A stretch of 64,000 nucleotides of DNA, from assembly GCA_028829895.1 (NCBI GenBank), contig CM054178.1, positions 106,365,558 through 106,429,557 of the forward strand, written 5' to 3'. Origin of the DNA: Sinotaia quadrata. Lineage: Eukaryota; Mollusca; Gastropoda; Architaenioglossa; Viviparidae. Below, piece by piece: positions 24,434-37,659 of the stretch; positions within the stretch are counted from its first letter, which is position 1; every line of letters begins with the position of its first letter. A program made the translations under genes and the position numbers. The notes under the pieces were generated by a model, which had not been told where the DNA came from, made no database searches, and saw only the letters and a program-made list of their open reading frames with translations.

Positions 24434-24622
24434 CAGGGGTGTATAAACGTTTTAGGCAAGAGGGCCAGATTTCCAATTGATAGTGCGTAGAGGGCCGCAA
24501 GTCAGAAAAAACCAACACAAATAATGAAATAATGTGTTCTACATTAGTAATAATGGTAACATCTTAAAGTCCTCCGAGGGCCGCACAGAGACATGTCTCG
24601 GGCCGCGGTTTGTGCACCCCTG
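24434..24622 (+). mobile_element. hAT-type MITE, second forward copy
   Basis: A 189-bp copy, CAGGGGTGTATAAACGTTTT to GGTTTGTGCACCCCTG, flanked by TGTTAGAG / GGTTAGAG (7 of 8 identical). It lies 308 bp from the previous copy in the same orientation. Confidence 0.93.
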
Positions 24623-25609
24623 GGTTAGAGTCGTCACACCTGGAGAGGCTGACAAGTTATGAGAGGCACTAATGTCTTCTTACTGGGAGATGTGTGAAAT
24701 ACTGCCGTTATTTTAGCGTAATTATTCTGAATGGTAGGTAAATGCTATTGCATGCATTTCAGTAGCGCCATGTCAAATTCAGCAAGGAAATCCATTGCTA
24801 TTTAATACTCATTACTAAAGTATTTCTATCTTTTGCACAAAAGTCTTTGATTTTAATCCAATTACTTACGTGAGTACTTCAAAATTCTGTGGCTTCTGAT
24901 TCAATTACTTAAGTCAGTATTTTAAAATTATATGGCTTCTCACCCAAATAACTGTCAATAAATCATTGGCTGCTGGTTATTCGTAAAGAACCCTTTAAAA
25001 AATGCATTTTGCAAATGTGAAACACGAAATAGGATTTTCTATAAATATTAAATAAAAAATATTAAGATCGTTAGTGATATAGGAAGAATACAACGTTTTT
25101 CGATTGAGCCTGCTGTTCTATCCACCTACTTCTCTACAATTCAACGCGCACAATTAATCATTCTGAAGACAAAGACAGCCATTAAAAGGCACTCCTAAAT
25201 AAAAAGCGAAAAAAAACCAACCCCAAACATGAGAAATTAAAAATCCGGTGACTAAAATTTAAAATAAAAAAAAAAAGAAATGGGAACTGTCGTTAAACTG
25301 CAAAAGGATGTCAGCAAAACTATGGAAATGACGGCCGGCCGTTTTCGAGATGGTGGGAGGGCATTGTTTAACGTGCACTGAGCGTTGAACGGTTTGACTT
25401 GCATGTAGAACTTTCCTGTTGTGGGACATATAGATTTACAGGTTAACGAGTTTACAGTCATGAAAATGTGACACTCGATTCAACCTCAGTCCACTGTCGA
25501 AAAGTTTAGCTGTTTCTGTGGCTGTAGTTGTTTATGGACTAGTTTACATTTGATGTGGTAGATGACTACAGAAATGTTAACCTTTAGTATCTAAAAAGAT
25601 AGCTTTTGG

Positions 25610-26480
25610 TGTGACTAAGGTTATATCTAATATATTAAATTATCTATAGAAAAAGATAACTTATAATCACATTATAATCAAACTATAATTATAATTATAT
25701 CTATAGGGCAATAAAATATAAGTTAATGTGATCTATTTAAAAAAAAAACTGTTGGTGTGACTTCAGTTATATCTATAGGGCAATAAATACAAGTTAGCGA
25801 GATCTATAAAAAAAAATGAACTGCTGGTATAGAGGAAAAAAAGAACTTATGATGCGAGTATAAGCTGTCTACAGAAATATAAAGTAAATTAACTTTGAAT
25901 TATTAAAAAAAAAATGATAATTTTGGTGTTACTATAGCTGTCTTTAGAAAAATAAAGCAAGTTAACTTTGAATTAATTATTTTTTAAAAAATGAATAATT
26001 TGGTGTTACTACAGCTGTCTACAGAAAAATAGAGTAAGTTAAATTTGAATTAACTAATTTTTAAAAAAATGATAATTTTGGTGTTACTATAACTGTCTTT
26101 AGAAAAATAAAGCAAGTTAAATTTGAATTAACTAATTTTTAAAAAAAATGATAATTTTGGTGTTACTATAACTGTCTTTAGAAAAATAAAGTAAGTTAAA
26201 TTTGAATTAGCTATTTTAAAAAAAATATAATTAAAGCAAAATAAAGTCAACTTAGAATTAACTATTTAAAATGTGATAATTTTGTTGTTACTCTAGTGGT
26301 CTATAGAAAATAAAGTATAATTTAACTTTGAGTTATATACAAAAGGAGACAAAAGAAGATAACTTCTGGTGTGTTCTATAGCTCTCAAAGGAAAATAAAG
26401 TATGATTTAACTTTGAGTTATATACAAAAGGAGACAAAAGAAGATAACTTCTGGTGTGTTCTATAGCTTTCGAAAGGAAA
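25610..26480. repeat. Old A/T-rich array, ~78-bp unit, ~10 copies
   Basis: Common words are GATAATTTTGGTGTTACTA, GCTGTCT and AGAAAAATAAAG. Strong divergence between copies; the last two (26340-26465) are a better-conserved 66- to 70-bp duplication. Confidence 0.85.
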
Positions 26481-26829
26481 GTGTCTTAGCACATGTAAAT
26501 TGCCATGTGCCAACGATATGTGAATTATGTCAAAGACATATATATAAAGTGTCATATGTTAGTGAATAGCGCTATTTGCACATAACTATATTGAGAATGC
26601 GACCACAAGGTACATTTTGTACCAAACAAAAATAAAATAATCGGTTAAAAAAGCGTACAAAAATATAACAATGCCTTATACAGAGAGTAAAAAGGTTGAA
26701 ATAATAATGTTCACATCCATGTACCCTTTACACTGACTTCAGTAAAGACAAGAAGAGTTTAAGCATGACTGCTTTCAGCTGAATAATATTTCACAGTATA
26801 AACGATCAGAGCACCGCAAATGTTGCGAA

Positions 26830-27110
26830 GACCTAAGACACATGTAGACTCGCGCCCCGGCCTACCCTACATAACCCGCTGACGGAACCGTCTGTGAAAA
26901 GTTCTGCCATTTGCCAAACGGCTGACCAATCCATTTCTAGAGGTCTGAGGTGTATAACGACAACTGCTTACGTACCACCTGATCTCCGTCTCCCTACGTC
27001 ATTGCGAAGCCTGAGTTTGTGCGCGTCACAGCGGGACCCCACTGGCTTGCTCTGGCAACAAAGCGATGCGGATGTGAAGGTCGCTGCCAAACATCAATTT
27101 CAACAATGAA
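26830..27110. promoter_or_regulatory. GC-rich, CpG-containing patch with CRE half-sites
   Basis: A GC-rich island just downstream (in gene sense) of the 27.4 kb exon, containing CTACGTCA and GCGCGTCA (TGACG half-sites) and a minus-strand CCAAT motif (ATTGG near 26928). The composition differs sharply from the flanking A/T-rich array. An alternative promoter is possible but unproven. Confidence 0.25.
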
Positions 27111-27349
27111 ATTAAAAGCATAGTTCTGCCACTAGAACGATTCGCCATGGACGGGGGTAATCCAGCAGTTAAAAGGAGAAGGGGGTTTGCAATATTACCT
27201 CACCATTGACAGAAACTGGCGATTAGAAACGGTAATGCGCTGACAGTAGCAACGAACCTCGATAGAATAAGAGCACAAGGAAAAAACTTAAATCCACTCG
27301 GTTTACCCTCCCCCCACACTCCTCAGCCCAAACTGCCACTCAAACTCAC

Positions 27350-27462
27350 CACGCAATGATCGGTGACAAATGCTTCCAGCTTGGCTGCAGCAACTCGGTC
27401 CCGTGTGCAGTGTGAGTTGACGATATATGGAGAGCAGACTGCGTGACAACACTGTCCACAGG
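27350..27462 (-). CDS. Exon: C-terminal half of an atypical C1-like zinc finger
   Basis: A 113-bp exon, acceptor cttatccag, donor GTG|GTGAGT, phase 1 in and phase 0 out. It reads ACGQCCHAVCSPYIVNSHC, then TRDRVAAAKLEAFVTDHCV. Joined in phase to the 48-bp exon at 41.4 kb it gives C-x13-C-x2-C-x4-H-x2-C-x8-C, the C1 finger pattern except that the last gap is 8 instead of 7. The tail RVAAAKLEAFVTDH looks helical. Diminished similarity to DAG-binding C1 fingers (no Q-G motif) suggests an atypical, non-DAG C1. A different treble-clef zinc finger is an alternative reading. Confidence 0.83.
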
Positions 27463-27529
27463 CTGGATAAGAAACAACAAAATGTCGTATAACGCAATTT
27501 ACAAATACAAGATAGGTTATTAAATAAGT

Positions 27530-27862
27530 ACAAACACAAGACGTGTGAAAATGATTATTAAACAAGTACAAACACAAGTCAGTGTAAGAACTGATTACTA
27601 AATTAAGTACAAACACAGGACAGTGAAAATGATCATTAAATAAAGTACAAACATAAGACTTTGTGAAAATGATCATTAAATAAAGTACAAACACAAGTCA
27701 GTGTAAGAAATGATTATTAAATAAGTACAAACACAAGTCAGTGTAAGAAATGATTACTAAATTAAGTACTAACACAAGACTTTAAGAACGGGATTATTAA
27801 TTAAGTACAAACATAAGACTTTGTGAAAATGAATATTAAATAAAGTACAAACACAAGACGGT
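27530..27862. repeat. Minisatellite, ~41-bp unit, 8 copies
   Basis: AAGTACAAACACAAGTCAGT then GTAAGAAATGATTATTAAAT. It starts about 70 bp upstream (gene sense) of the C1-like exon acceptor. Confidence 0.9.
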
Positions 27863-28096
27863 GGGAGAATGTGAGAATAAAACTACAGATTATAAAACCA
27901 GGACCAACTATATTCACATATAAATCACAATGCAGTTAAAAGTTATATTTTATATTTTTAAAATAAGATCAAGAATCACCACAAAAGTAAAAAAATAATG
28001 CATAATACTGAGACTCTAAACATAAAATTGTTAAAAAGAAAACTGATTAAGAACTATTATTGGTTACTATGTTAACTAAACAATAATGAAAAAATG

Positions 28097-28195
28097 TTAA
28101 ATGCGTTACTAGTAAAAGATGGTTTACTTAACAATGTCAAATGTGTTAATAGTAAAAGATGGTTTACTTAACAAATGTCAAATGCAGTAACTAAA
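28097..28195. repeat. Short duplication, ~49-bp unit, 2 copies
   Basis: Both copies contain AGTAAAAGATGGTTTACTTA followed by ACAA and TGTCAAATG. Confidence 0.85.
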
Positions 28196-29984
28196 ATGTG
28201 ATTTAAATGAAGTTTAAACAGAAGTAGAATAAAAACGCATATGAAAATAATTACTATCACTAACCTTTGCCAACAGCAAAATAAAATACCCCCCCCCACA
28301 AAACAACAATAAAAAATTAAAAAGAAAATACCCCCCCCCGAAAGTATATATAAGCATAATAAGAGTCATAGGGTCGAAAATTTAAATTACATGCAAATTT
28401 TCCCTTTCGGATGCACATTAATTTAATTTATACACTGACGTAAGTGAAAAAGCTCTTAACTACAACGGGAAGAATTACAGTTCTATATTTGGCAACATTT
28501 ATTTAATAATCCTGAAGAACGTATATGAAGACTGAAATATTCAGTAAGAAATTCAAGAATGGTCACAATTTAGAATTAATTAAATCAGTAGATTTTAACC
28601 ACATTACCCTCCCCATCCATACTAGATCTTTAAAAAATTCCACCCATTCGGGTGACTTTAAAAGAAATAGAAAGAAAGAATAATATAATGAATACAAGGT
28701 CTTGGCAAATGCAGACATTAGAACACTTTCAGTGGAAGTATATATGTACAAGCACAAACGATAAAAAGGACCATAATAAGAAATTCAAACACATAATGTG
28801 TGTATTTATAGATAAATAAAATCTTCTATCAGCGGGGAAACGAACACTTATAACAGGAAAGGTATTGTGAAGAAAATAAATGCACTTATTTTACTTAGTG
28901 ACACACACACACACGTAAGATAAAAATCAAACAAAACAAGTATGACACCGAATCATCAATAACTCTCCCATGACCCCAAACAAAAAAGACTGACATTATG
29001 CAAATGAATTCCAATAATTAGATAAAAGTTTTTTTGCTTTTTTTAAAACTAGTATTATATTTCAACGACTTCCCTGGGATGATGACCTCAGCAAATCATG
29101 TCATCGCGGACGATAGGTGTAAAGGGAAAGAACTACCCCCTAACTGATTGTCACTGAGTTGTGTTCAAGAAAGCAAGAGGTTAGTAAGCTAACGCGCGCC
29201 ACGTGATTTGGTCCCTACGTGGTTGTGGTGCAGTGTGCGAGCGTATTGGAGGTGGAGCAATGGAGAAATGAAAACACAAATAACAAAAACAAGTACAAGG
29301 TCTAACAGCTATATGACTTGTCTCCGTTAGATGCATTCTTTTCACTGTTTTAGAGAAAAAGTATTGTGAATTTATCAGCAAGCGTGGTGAAATCGATCTG
29401 TAACACCACTACAATATTTGTTACAACAATAAGGCAACATACTGCCGCCTTACAGTCCTGTGACCTAGTGACACACTCTGTTTCGGTTGTTTCTGATGCA
29501 GTCACAGCTAGTTGTCAGATTTAGCTTTCCTTCCCCCCCCCCCGCGTTTAAATTTAAACTAACTGTCATCAGAATACCCTTTCATGTTCGTTGCAATGTA
29601 GATACAATGGAAGATTACGGTATACAAACAGCGCTTAAATCAGTGATATGACATTCCCGCTTTGAATAAAGTTGAATTCTTAAAAAACGAAACAACTTTT
29701 ATCACAGATGGTTAAAATACTACAATAGTTCATAGAAATGAACATTACGAAATAATATTGGTACAAAACAATGAAACAAAGAGCCTTTCACTTGTAAAAC
29801 ATCGAGTTCACGACACCAGGCCTCCCCTGTCAAAGTCCCGCATATTGTGTTTAAAAGTACCTCCCAATATAAACTGTTTTACAGAACGTTCAGGAAAAAA
29901 TGTACACTATGGACCTTGTCTTAATGAATGTTCAGGGTATCTTCCAAATAAAGCCTTACCTTAAGAATTAATAAATACCTTGTT

Positions 29985-31930
29985 CTAAGAAATATTATAA
30001 CATAAATACCAAGCCCCAAAGAATGCCAAATATATCTTGCCCTAAGAAACGCCTAAAGATTACTCTAAAGTCCCAAAAGAAATGACTAAATATACTCTAT
30101 TCAAAGAAATGTCAAAGAGATATCCTTTAAATCCCAAAGGGATTCTAAATAGATTCTAAGTGTGGCAGAGTAAATTTGCCTATCCCTATTTCTAAACTTA
30201 ATTGTTATATAAGTTGTTAAATGTCAAAGTGACCCATTTTTGTGCACTGCTTGAGCTGCTATTTTTAACGTCAAAGGTGGAAGTAAACAACTCAGGCAAA
30301 GAAGGTGCTAGACATGCTGAGGTAATCTAAACCAGTTTTATGTAGACGAGTAGTTTTTGTTATCCAAAGGTTAAGATTTATAAGAACGAGACCAGCCAAT
30401 GACTGAGATCAAAAGTTTACATGCTGCAAAGAATTCTATTGTCTAATTACCTGAATTTGGTGTGGCAAGAAGTCCGGTCATGAAAGGCAGCCGTTGGCTT
30501 TATGGTGAGTTAACTGATTGATTGAGAGAATGGGCTTAGAAATATTTTGCCATTGATATGTATACTTGTGATTTAGGTAGAGATGTATTATGTGAGTAGA
30601 TTATATTTCTAGTAGTATGCTATTGATTCTAGTGAATATGTTCATACAATTGATAATTGTATTTATTATGCTGTGTGCGTGTATCTGGCTAATAAATACT
30701 GTTACAGGAAACTGTAAGTTGAGACTTGAATGCAAGAGAGAATGGATTAAAGATGAATGAACTGGAAACTTAGCACTTGTTCCCCAATTATAATTTTACA
30801 GGGAATAAGTAGCATTTACTTGTTTTCCTCAATATCCAGGTTTACTGATTTATAAACCTCTACCACCATGGTAGATGCGAGAAGTATCTACCCCAATGAG
30901 TAAATGTAAGGAATACACTGCACTCTGTTGATGTGTGGTGGTAAAGTATGCTGACTACAATGTGGAATTTCTGGTACACTTGTTGTTCTGCTTGAAGGAG
31001 GTAATACGGCGTAACGCCAGATGGCTTAGAGAGAACAGTGGCTCATCTGTGTTCTACAACACGCGAGGGAAACACGTGGAAGTGACAGTAATAATGTGAA
31101 CAATAAATGTGTGACTCTGTTAGGAAAAACACGTGGAAGTGACAGTAATAATGTGAACAATAAATGTCTGACTTTGTTAGGAAAATTGCTAGAAAGACTA
31201 TTGCATCTACACCTAGACAAGGTTAGGTACAACTATTACTGCTTATCTCTATTAACTCCATTTCTGTTCTCTGATAAGAACTATCCTGTGATTTATGTAG
31301 ATACTAATCTGTTGAATTACTTAGGATATAAGATTGTATAGGTATTAAAATTATTCGAACATAGTTTCATGGAAATACTGATGTCAAGTAATCCTTTTCA
31401 TTGTATTTGTTATATGTATATTTGATTGTTGATTTAATAGATTTATTGACCTTACACATATCAATACCATATATTAGAGAAGAAAGTCGGTGGATGGGGG
31501 CTCACTAAGTGTAAATTAAAAGACAGATTGATCTTCTCCTTTGGTAAGAAGTTTCCATCTACAGAAATATTGTGTGACGGTAACTTTTTGTCTTTAATGT
31601 GTAGAAGAGAGAAAACACTTAGAGCGCCAACATATCCGCCATTTAGGAGAGACGAGTGGTGTCTTCCGGAGAATTATTAATAACATAAATTAAGATTCCC
31701 ATCACTTGCAATTAGTTATGGGTGATTAATTAATAATAATAAATCATAACCATTACCTAAGTGGCATTAGCGTCACACTAAGAACCCCTAAGTCCCAAAA
31801 GATATAAATATATTCTATTCAAAGATACGTTTAAAGATAACCCTTATAGTCCGAAGGAATGACTAAATATACTCTATTCTAAGAAACGACTAAAGATAAG
31901 CATGAAGGAATGTCTAAGTATATCCTGATT
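29985..31930. repeat. Degenerate ~38-bp array split by an LTR insertion
   Basis: Units with AAAGAAATGACTAAATATAC and CTCTATTC / AAGTCCCAAA occur at 29985-30160 and again at 31778-31930. The two halves flank the LTR exactly. Confidence 0.85.
30161..31777 (+). mobile_element. Solo LTR (1617 bp) with perfect 5-bp target duplication
   Basis: Begins TGTGGCAGAGTAAATTTGCC and ends GGCATTAGCGTCACA, i.e. TG...CA termini with the short inverted TGTG/CACA. The same 5-mer CTAAG lies directly on both sides (30156-30160, 31778-31782). TG...CA ends and a 5-bp duplication are the hallmark of LTR retrotransposons; no internal gag-pol follows, so this is a solo LTR. Contains an internal 57-bp tandem duplication (31071 and 31128, AACACGTGGAAGTGACAGTA). 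Confidence 0.9.
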
Positions 31931-33002
31931 TATGAAATGTCAAGAGATGCTGTATCAAAATGATCGTCCAAACATGGAATTTTAAGAACGTAAGAGCCAG
32001 AACTGCAGAGCTTAGTTAACAGTTTCTTCAAATAAATGCGAATTCTGATGTTAACTTTATGCCAGTCGATCGTTCTTACCCCCACCCCACGTATGCGATC
32101 CAATTAAATGGCGCCAGCGTACCTGACAAAATGACACTAACGGAAACGTCCAAGCACGAAGGCAATGTGATGCATTGCAAAATTATCATAACTGATTTAG
32201 AAAGAAAGCCCCCCCACCCCCACCCCGGTCAATGCCGATTTGCATGAAATGACTCCAACAGAACTTAGGAAGACTGAAAGTGAAACAACTCACGAAGGCC
32301 GGTTACGAATGATTAGGGAGTAAATTTGTAGAACGAAAGCAGTAAAAGGTAAAAAAAAATAAAATAAAATAAATAAATAACAAGTAATGACTGGGCTTGT
32401 ATAAATGACCTTGGCGTAACTCCAGTGACAGCAAGACGTACTTGAACAATGGAAATTTAAAATTTCCATCGACAGGAAAGTGACACAGAGAATCCATAAA
32501 ACCTTCCTGCTTGCTGTTACTCGAAAGCAGCCCAAAGCACCGCACAGGTCATGGCACTTAAACGTCTAGATTAAATGTAAGCAATATACTATAAGTTTAC
32601 GATATGTGTTCAGTAAGAGATAAGATGTGTCAATGTATTCTTATCTACAGCACCTTGACACATTTCTACGCATGAATATTGTATGTACACGGATTCTGTT
32701 CGCGAATACATATCAATATATAGGCCTACTGTGTAGGCCAATTTGTGCAATGTTAAAACACACATACCATATACTCTTTGTAAGCCGATTAGTGCATAAA
32801 TACATGTGTAAGTTGCCCATTAGTTGGTAAGAAACGTAGGAAAGGTAAGTTTGATGTAGATTATACGGTATACTCTTTAATTACACTAATTACAAATATC
32901 TTTTACAATTTTCAGCACAAGACTTAAAAAAAAAAATATAGAGACCGACAGAATGCAGACTTTATTTAATACAGATATGCTTACTGCTGTACCACTAGTA
33001 AA

Positions 33003-33530
33003 AAAAATACCACAAGTATATACTAATTAATGGTGCAAACTGCAATGTTGTTAGTAGGACAACTAGAAAAAAAATACTACGAGTATGCACTAATTAATGG
33101 TGTAAACTGCAATGTTGTTAGTAGGACTACAGTATGTACTAATTAATGGTGCAAACTGTAATGTTGTTAGTAGGACTACAGTATGTACTAATTAATGGTG
33201 CAAACTGTAATGTTGTTAGTAGGACTACAGTATGTACTAATTAATGGTGCAAACTGTAATGTTGTTAGTAGGACTACAGTATGTACTAATTAATGGTGCA
33301 AACTGTAATGTTGTTAGTAGGACTACAGTATGTACTAATTAATGGTGCAAACTGTAATGTTGTTAGTAGGACTACAGTATGTACTAATTAATGGTGCAAA
33401 CTGTAATGTTGTTAGTAGGACTACAGTATGTACTAATTAATGGTGCAAACTGCAATGTTGTTAGTAGGACTACAGTATGTACTAATTAATGGTGCAAACT
33501 GCAATGTTGTTAGTAGGACCACAGTATGTT
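33003..33530. repeat. Minisatellite, 49-bp unit, ~10 copies
   Basis: ACTACAGTATGTACTAATTA plus ATGGTGCAAACTGTAATG and TTGTTAGTAGG. Inner copies near-identical; the first two carry AAAAAAATAC inserts. Confidence 0.95.
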
Positions 33531-33534
33531 AACA

Positions 33535-34260
33535 ATAATACATATAACTTTGCACTTAATGAGGTGCAATGATACATACACACACAGGATATATAACACA
33601 TACACAGGTTACGTAACAAGGTGCAATAATACACATACATAAAGAAGATACGTAACGAGCTGAAATAATAAACATGAACACACACACATTTTCACAAGCA
33701 ATATACAATGAGTTGCAATGACACACCGTCTACACAATGAGCTGCACAGTTTCTCAGTGTAGTAATGAACAAAGATGCTCCCACATACAGAGCATGTATA
33801 ATAACTTACGCACAGTGCACACATTCACTGAATACGACGTAATGAGCTGCAATACCATACAAAGATTACATAACGTACTACAACACATTGGCCTACTGAG
33901 TAGGTAATAAACTGCAATAGAACACACAAACTTAGATTAGTAAGAAGCCTCAATGAAATATACACACCAGACAGTGGACTTTAAATGATACAGACATTCA
34001 CAACATATAGGCCTAATGAGTTGCACTAACTTACACACAAAGACCTACATGAGTAGCTGTAACAATGCGTAGCAAACAAGACAACCAGGCAAACAGTACA
34101 GTGGATATAATGAACTGCAGTAACACAAACAGCGTGCATTACAAGTTGCAATGGCACATACACACACATACCGAAACATATAGGACATAGGCCTACTGAG
34201 TTACTGCAATGACAAGAACACACACACACACACACACATGTAAAGAGTTGCAATGCCTTT
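33535..34260. repeat. Decayed CA-rich array
   Basis: Irregular recurrence of GAGTTGCAATGACACA, ACACACACAT and AGGCCTACTGAGT every 50-80 bp; a (CA)n run at about 34210-34238. Confidence 0.65.
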
Positions 34261-35039
34261 GCTGACAAATGGCGCGAGAATTACAAGCCTGACTTAAATA
34301 TTACTCTGTGTAAAAAGGGCATGGGAAGGTGAGTAAGGCACATACTGTTGGCAGGTGTATTGAGTGACAGCGCTACATAAAAGACCTGAATATATATTGT
34401 GATAGATGGAAGAGAAAGAAAGAAACATATACACAAATCCATACGTCACATACATTTCTCACCTTCGTAACCATAGTCCATGATGTGTACTCGTAACACA
34501 TTAGTACATCAGTACACGTTTGATGCAAAGGTGCACATAACGAATTTTAAACATTAACACACGTGACTGGGTCTTATTGCCGCACGTACACTTATAAAAC
34601 AGCCCTCGATATTCCTCAAGGTATTGAATGATCATCAAATAACGAAAAGAACGCAACAAAGCGCGTGAACTGTACCACGAGTTTTACATCCACAATTTCT
34701 TGGCCTGGCCACGATCGAATTCAATGGTCAGACAGAATCTAGAAGATATAATATGCAAATCACAATCCCTTGGTCTCTGGCAACTTGGAAGCCTATGTCT
34801 GCATCGTCCCCCCCTCCCTAAAAAAAATAATGGAAATATACATGCATGTATATATTTACAAAGCGCACTGTCACAAAGAGTAATATGGCGGATAGATATC
34901 TGCTACCATCCGAACATTAATTCTGAAACATTTTCTACCAGAAACACTGACACAAGAGCAGACAGCTTTTTCATTTCCTCCTTTCTTTAACAGTAACCTA
35001 CTCCACTATGTGTACTCTGCTCTCAATGCTAACCTAAAA

Positions 35040-35870
35040 GTGTGTCACAGCCGTAGCCAATCGGAGCTACGGGTCTTCGCTGTCAATCACTGCCATCCAC
35101 AATGAAAGCCCGCCTTCACAGAAGGTAGAGGCCAATGTTAGTCGACAACACAGAGAGCACGGAAAGTAGGGCTCCGCGTTCAACTAGATCAGTTTAATAT
35201 AGACTGCTGTATTACTTCCCCCACCCAGCGATCACCCCTCCCCATCCTCTGGCCTAATCCACGCTAGGTCAGATGGAAGCGTGCCAAATTCCAGGTCAGT
35301 GGTTGCAACGTAAGGGAGAATCGCTTTTCGAGTCAGTTTACCAGACTGTTCCGTGAGATTTTTCCAACCTAAGGCAGTACAGATGGTCATCGTTAAGTAT
35401 AATTATTACCGGTACTAATAGTTCGTGCCTGTTATATTAAGGATGCCACATTTTTATAAAATACGCAAACTGCTAGTCAATAAATTCTCCATCGGTTCAA
35501 TTGCTACCATTTGCGGAATCATATTGTTAAGGTACAGGGTCTCGCTCGACAAATGCAAGCTCAGCATTGAGTGACAGATTTATCACTACTGCTTGAATTA
35601 TTTGTTCAGCGTTCGTTGATTTCGCGGACGGCAATGGCAATGCCGAAAAGGGAAGGGTAATAAGTCTTGAAAACTTGTCTCTTGATGTGCAATTATGTAA
35701 ATGTTATTTTTAAAAATAAAAACTTCTAAAATATTTATTTTTGTGCGCATGCAGCAAGCTGCAACTTTTCCCCAAAGAAGTAGATGCTTGACAGTGACGT
35801 CACCTCGGATTAATATCTGGGACACGGCTACTTTGCCAATTATCGCTGATTTCGCGAGCCGGTGAATGCA
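35040..35870. promoter_or_regulatory. Promoter-like region with a perfect CRE
   Basis: Within the 13.9 kb intron there is a GC-richer stretch holding CCAAT boxes (AGCCAATCGG near 35055 and GCCAATTATC near 35836), a full palindromic cAMP-response element TGACGTCA at 35795-35802, and a twice-used TGATTTCGCG motif (about 35617 and 35847). Regulatory function is inferred from motif density only. Confidence 0.3.
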
Positions 35871-35907
35871 TCTAGAGACAGCTGGTCAGGAAAAGAGAGA
35901 TGTAGTG

Positions 35908-35908
35908 A

Positions 35909-35951
<43 letters not shown>
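35908..35951. repeat. (TG)n microsatellite
   Basis: About 20 uninterrupted TG dinucleotides. Confidence 0.97.
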
Positions 35952-35953
<2 letters not shown>

Positions 35954-36008
35954 TGTTGGTAGCTTTGGACTGTGCGTTGATTGTCCTTTCCAACAAACTA
36001 TTGACTAA

Positions 36009-37622
36009 TGTGACACAACGCCACCCTAGTTATAGGTTATTATTATTTATCAATCTATCGTCCAAAACTAATTACAAGTGATGAGAATCTTAATTTACGT
36101 TATTAATACTCCAGAAGACACCATTCGTCTCTTTCACTTGGCGGATATGCGGGCACTGTAAACGTTTTCTCTTTTCCACAACATTTAAAGACAAACATTT
36201 ACAGTCACACAATATTTCCGTAGATGGAAAACATTTTAGCAAAGGAGAAGATAAATCCATTTTTTCTATATTTAGTGAGCCCCACCCACCCACCCACTGT
36301 CTCTCCAACACATGATTATGAATATGTGTAAGAAGGTCAATCAATCAAATATACAACACATGAAAATAATTAAAAGAGCACTCACATTTATATCACTACA
36401 CAACAATGTTCAATTAACGTTATATAATCGTTCAGATTATCCTAGCATAGACAAAATCAGTGAAATGAATATATATATAATCAAGTTCATAGGCATAAAT
36501 CATCATAGAAATGAGAGTGGAGCTTTAGAGAAATAATTAAAGTCAATGTACTTAACTTTTTTCAATGATGTCTGCTGGCAGTTTTGCATGTGTTTACAAT
36601 CAAGCGGTTTGGAACAAGTTGCTGTCTTCCTTATTTAGATGACGATCCCATGTACCCCTTCTAGGCACATTACACTGTTCCAGAATCTTCTATGCACTCT
36701 CCAAGCACATCAGTAGGAATGTTCCTGAATTTTCGTGTATGCTACTCAGTACACTAGAAGGAATGTTCAAAATAATCTTTGTGAATTCTCGAGACCAAAA
36801 TCAGGCCACCATTTTTGCCTTATTGGCTCTCAAACAGAATTCACCAGAATCAATTTACAGCAAAAACATTACTGTTAAGTTCTATGATAATGGATACACA
36901 CACCAACATGATCCAGCAGAGTACAGTAGTCACTGTGAGATGAAGCAGATCAAAGCATGAAACGAAAAAAGGGTACTTCTTTCTGCAAAATTTAAGGCAG
37001 CTGCTAAATTTCAGGCATATTTCATTTTTAAAACTATTTTCACTCTTACAAACATACTCAACACAAATCCTGCAACAATATTCATTAGCCTGATACACAC
37101 GCAGCATAAGAAATATAGCATCAATGAAAATTCACAACTATAATGTACAACATAATCAAATTAGTGAACATAGAAATTATGGTTCAATTACATAAATCAT
37201 TCTCTAATTCAAATCTTAGATCAATAGCATGTATGAAATATTTCTAAGTCCATTCTTTCTTTATCAGTCAGTTAACTTACTATAAGCTAATGATTGCCTT
37301 TATGACCGGACTAGAGTTTCTTCAAATTCAAAGTGATTAGAATATAGGACTTCTTCAACAAAGTAACTTTCAGTCCATTCCCAATGTATGAAATTGTTAG
37401 GAACACGTGTGAGATTACATGTAGTCAGAAAAACTATGCATCCACTTGCAACTGATTTGGATTGCATCAGCAATTTCTAGCATATTCTCCATCTGAGTTG
37501 TTTACTCCAACTTCTGGCACTTAAAAATATAATCATAAGTAGTGCCCAAGGTCGGGTCACTTTGACATTAAACAATTTATATAACAATTAAGTTTAGAAA
37601 TAGAGATATTTACTCCGCCACA
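36009..37622 (-). mobile_element. Solo LTR, reverse orientation (1614 bp)
   Basis: Reverse copy of the 30161 element: plus strand starts TGTGACACAACGCCACC and ends TTTACTCCGCCACA. Flanks ACTAA / ACTAC match at 4 of 5 bases. Nearly full length, no internal coding region. Confidence 0.87.
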
Positions 37623-37659
37623 ACTACTAAGTCAAACAATCTGAGCTAGGGGCCGAAAG

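Larger units (their letters stand above)
20530..27349. other. 6.8 kb interval expected to hide one missing exon
   Basis: Contains the arrays at 21.9, 22.2, 23.4 and 25.6 kb, two hAT MITEs, a short inverted-repeat element at 22.49 kb and C tracts at 21056, 21621, 22598 and 22898. An exon entering in phase 0 and leaving in phase 1 is required here but none was found with convincing coding sense. Confidence 0.55.
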
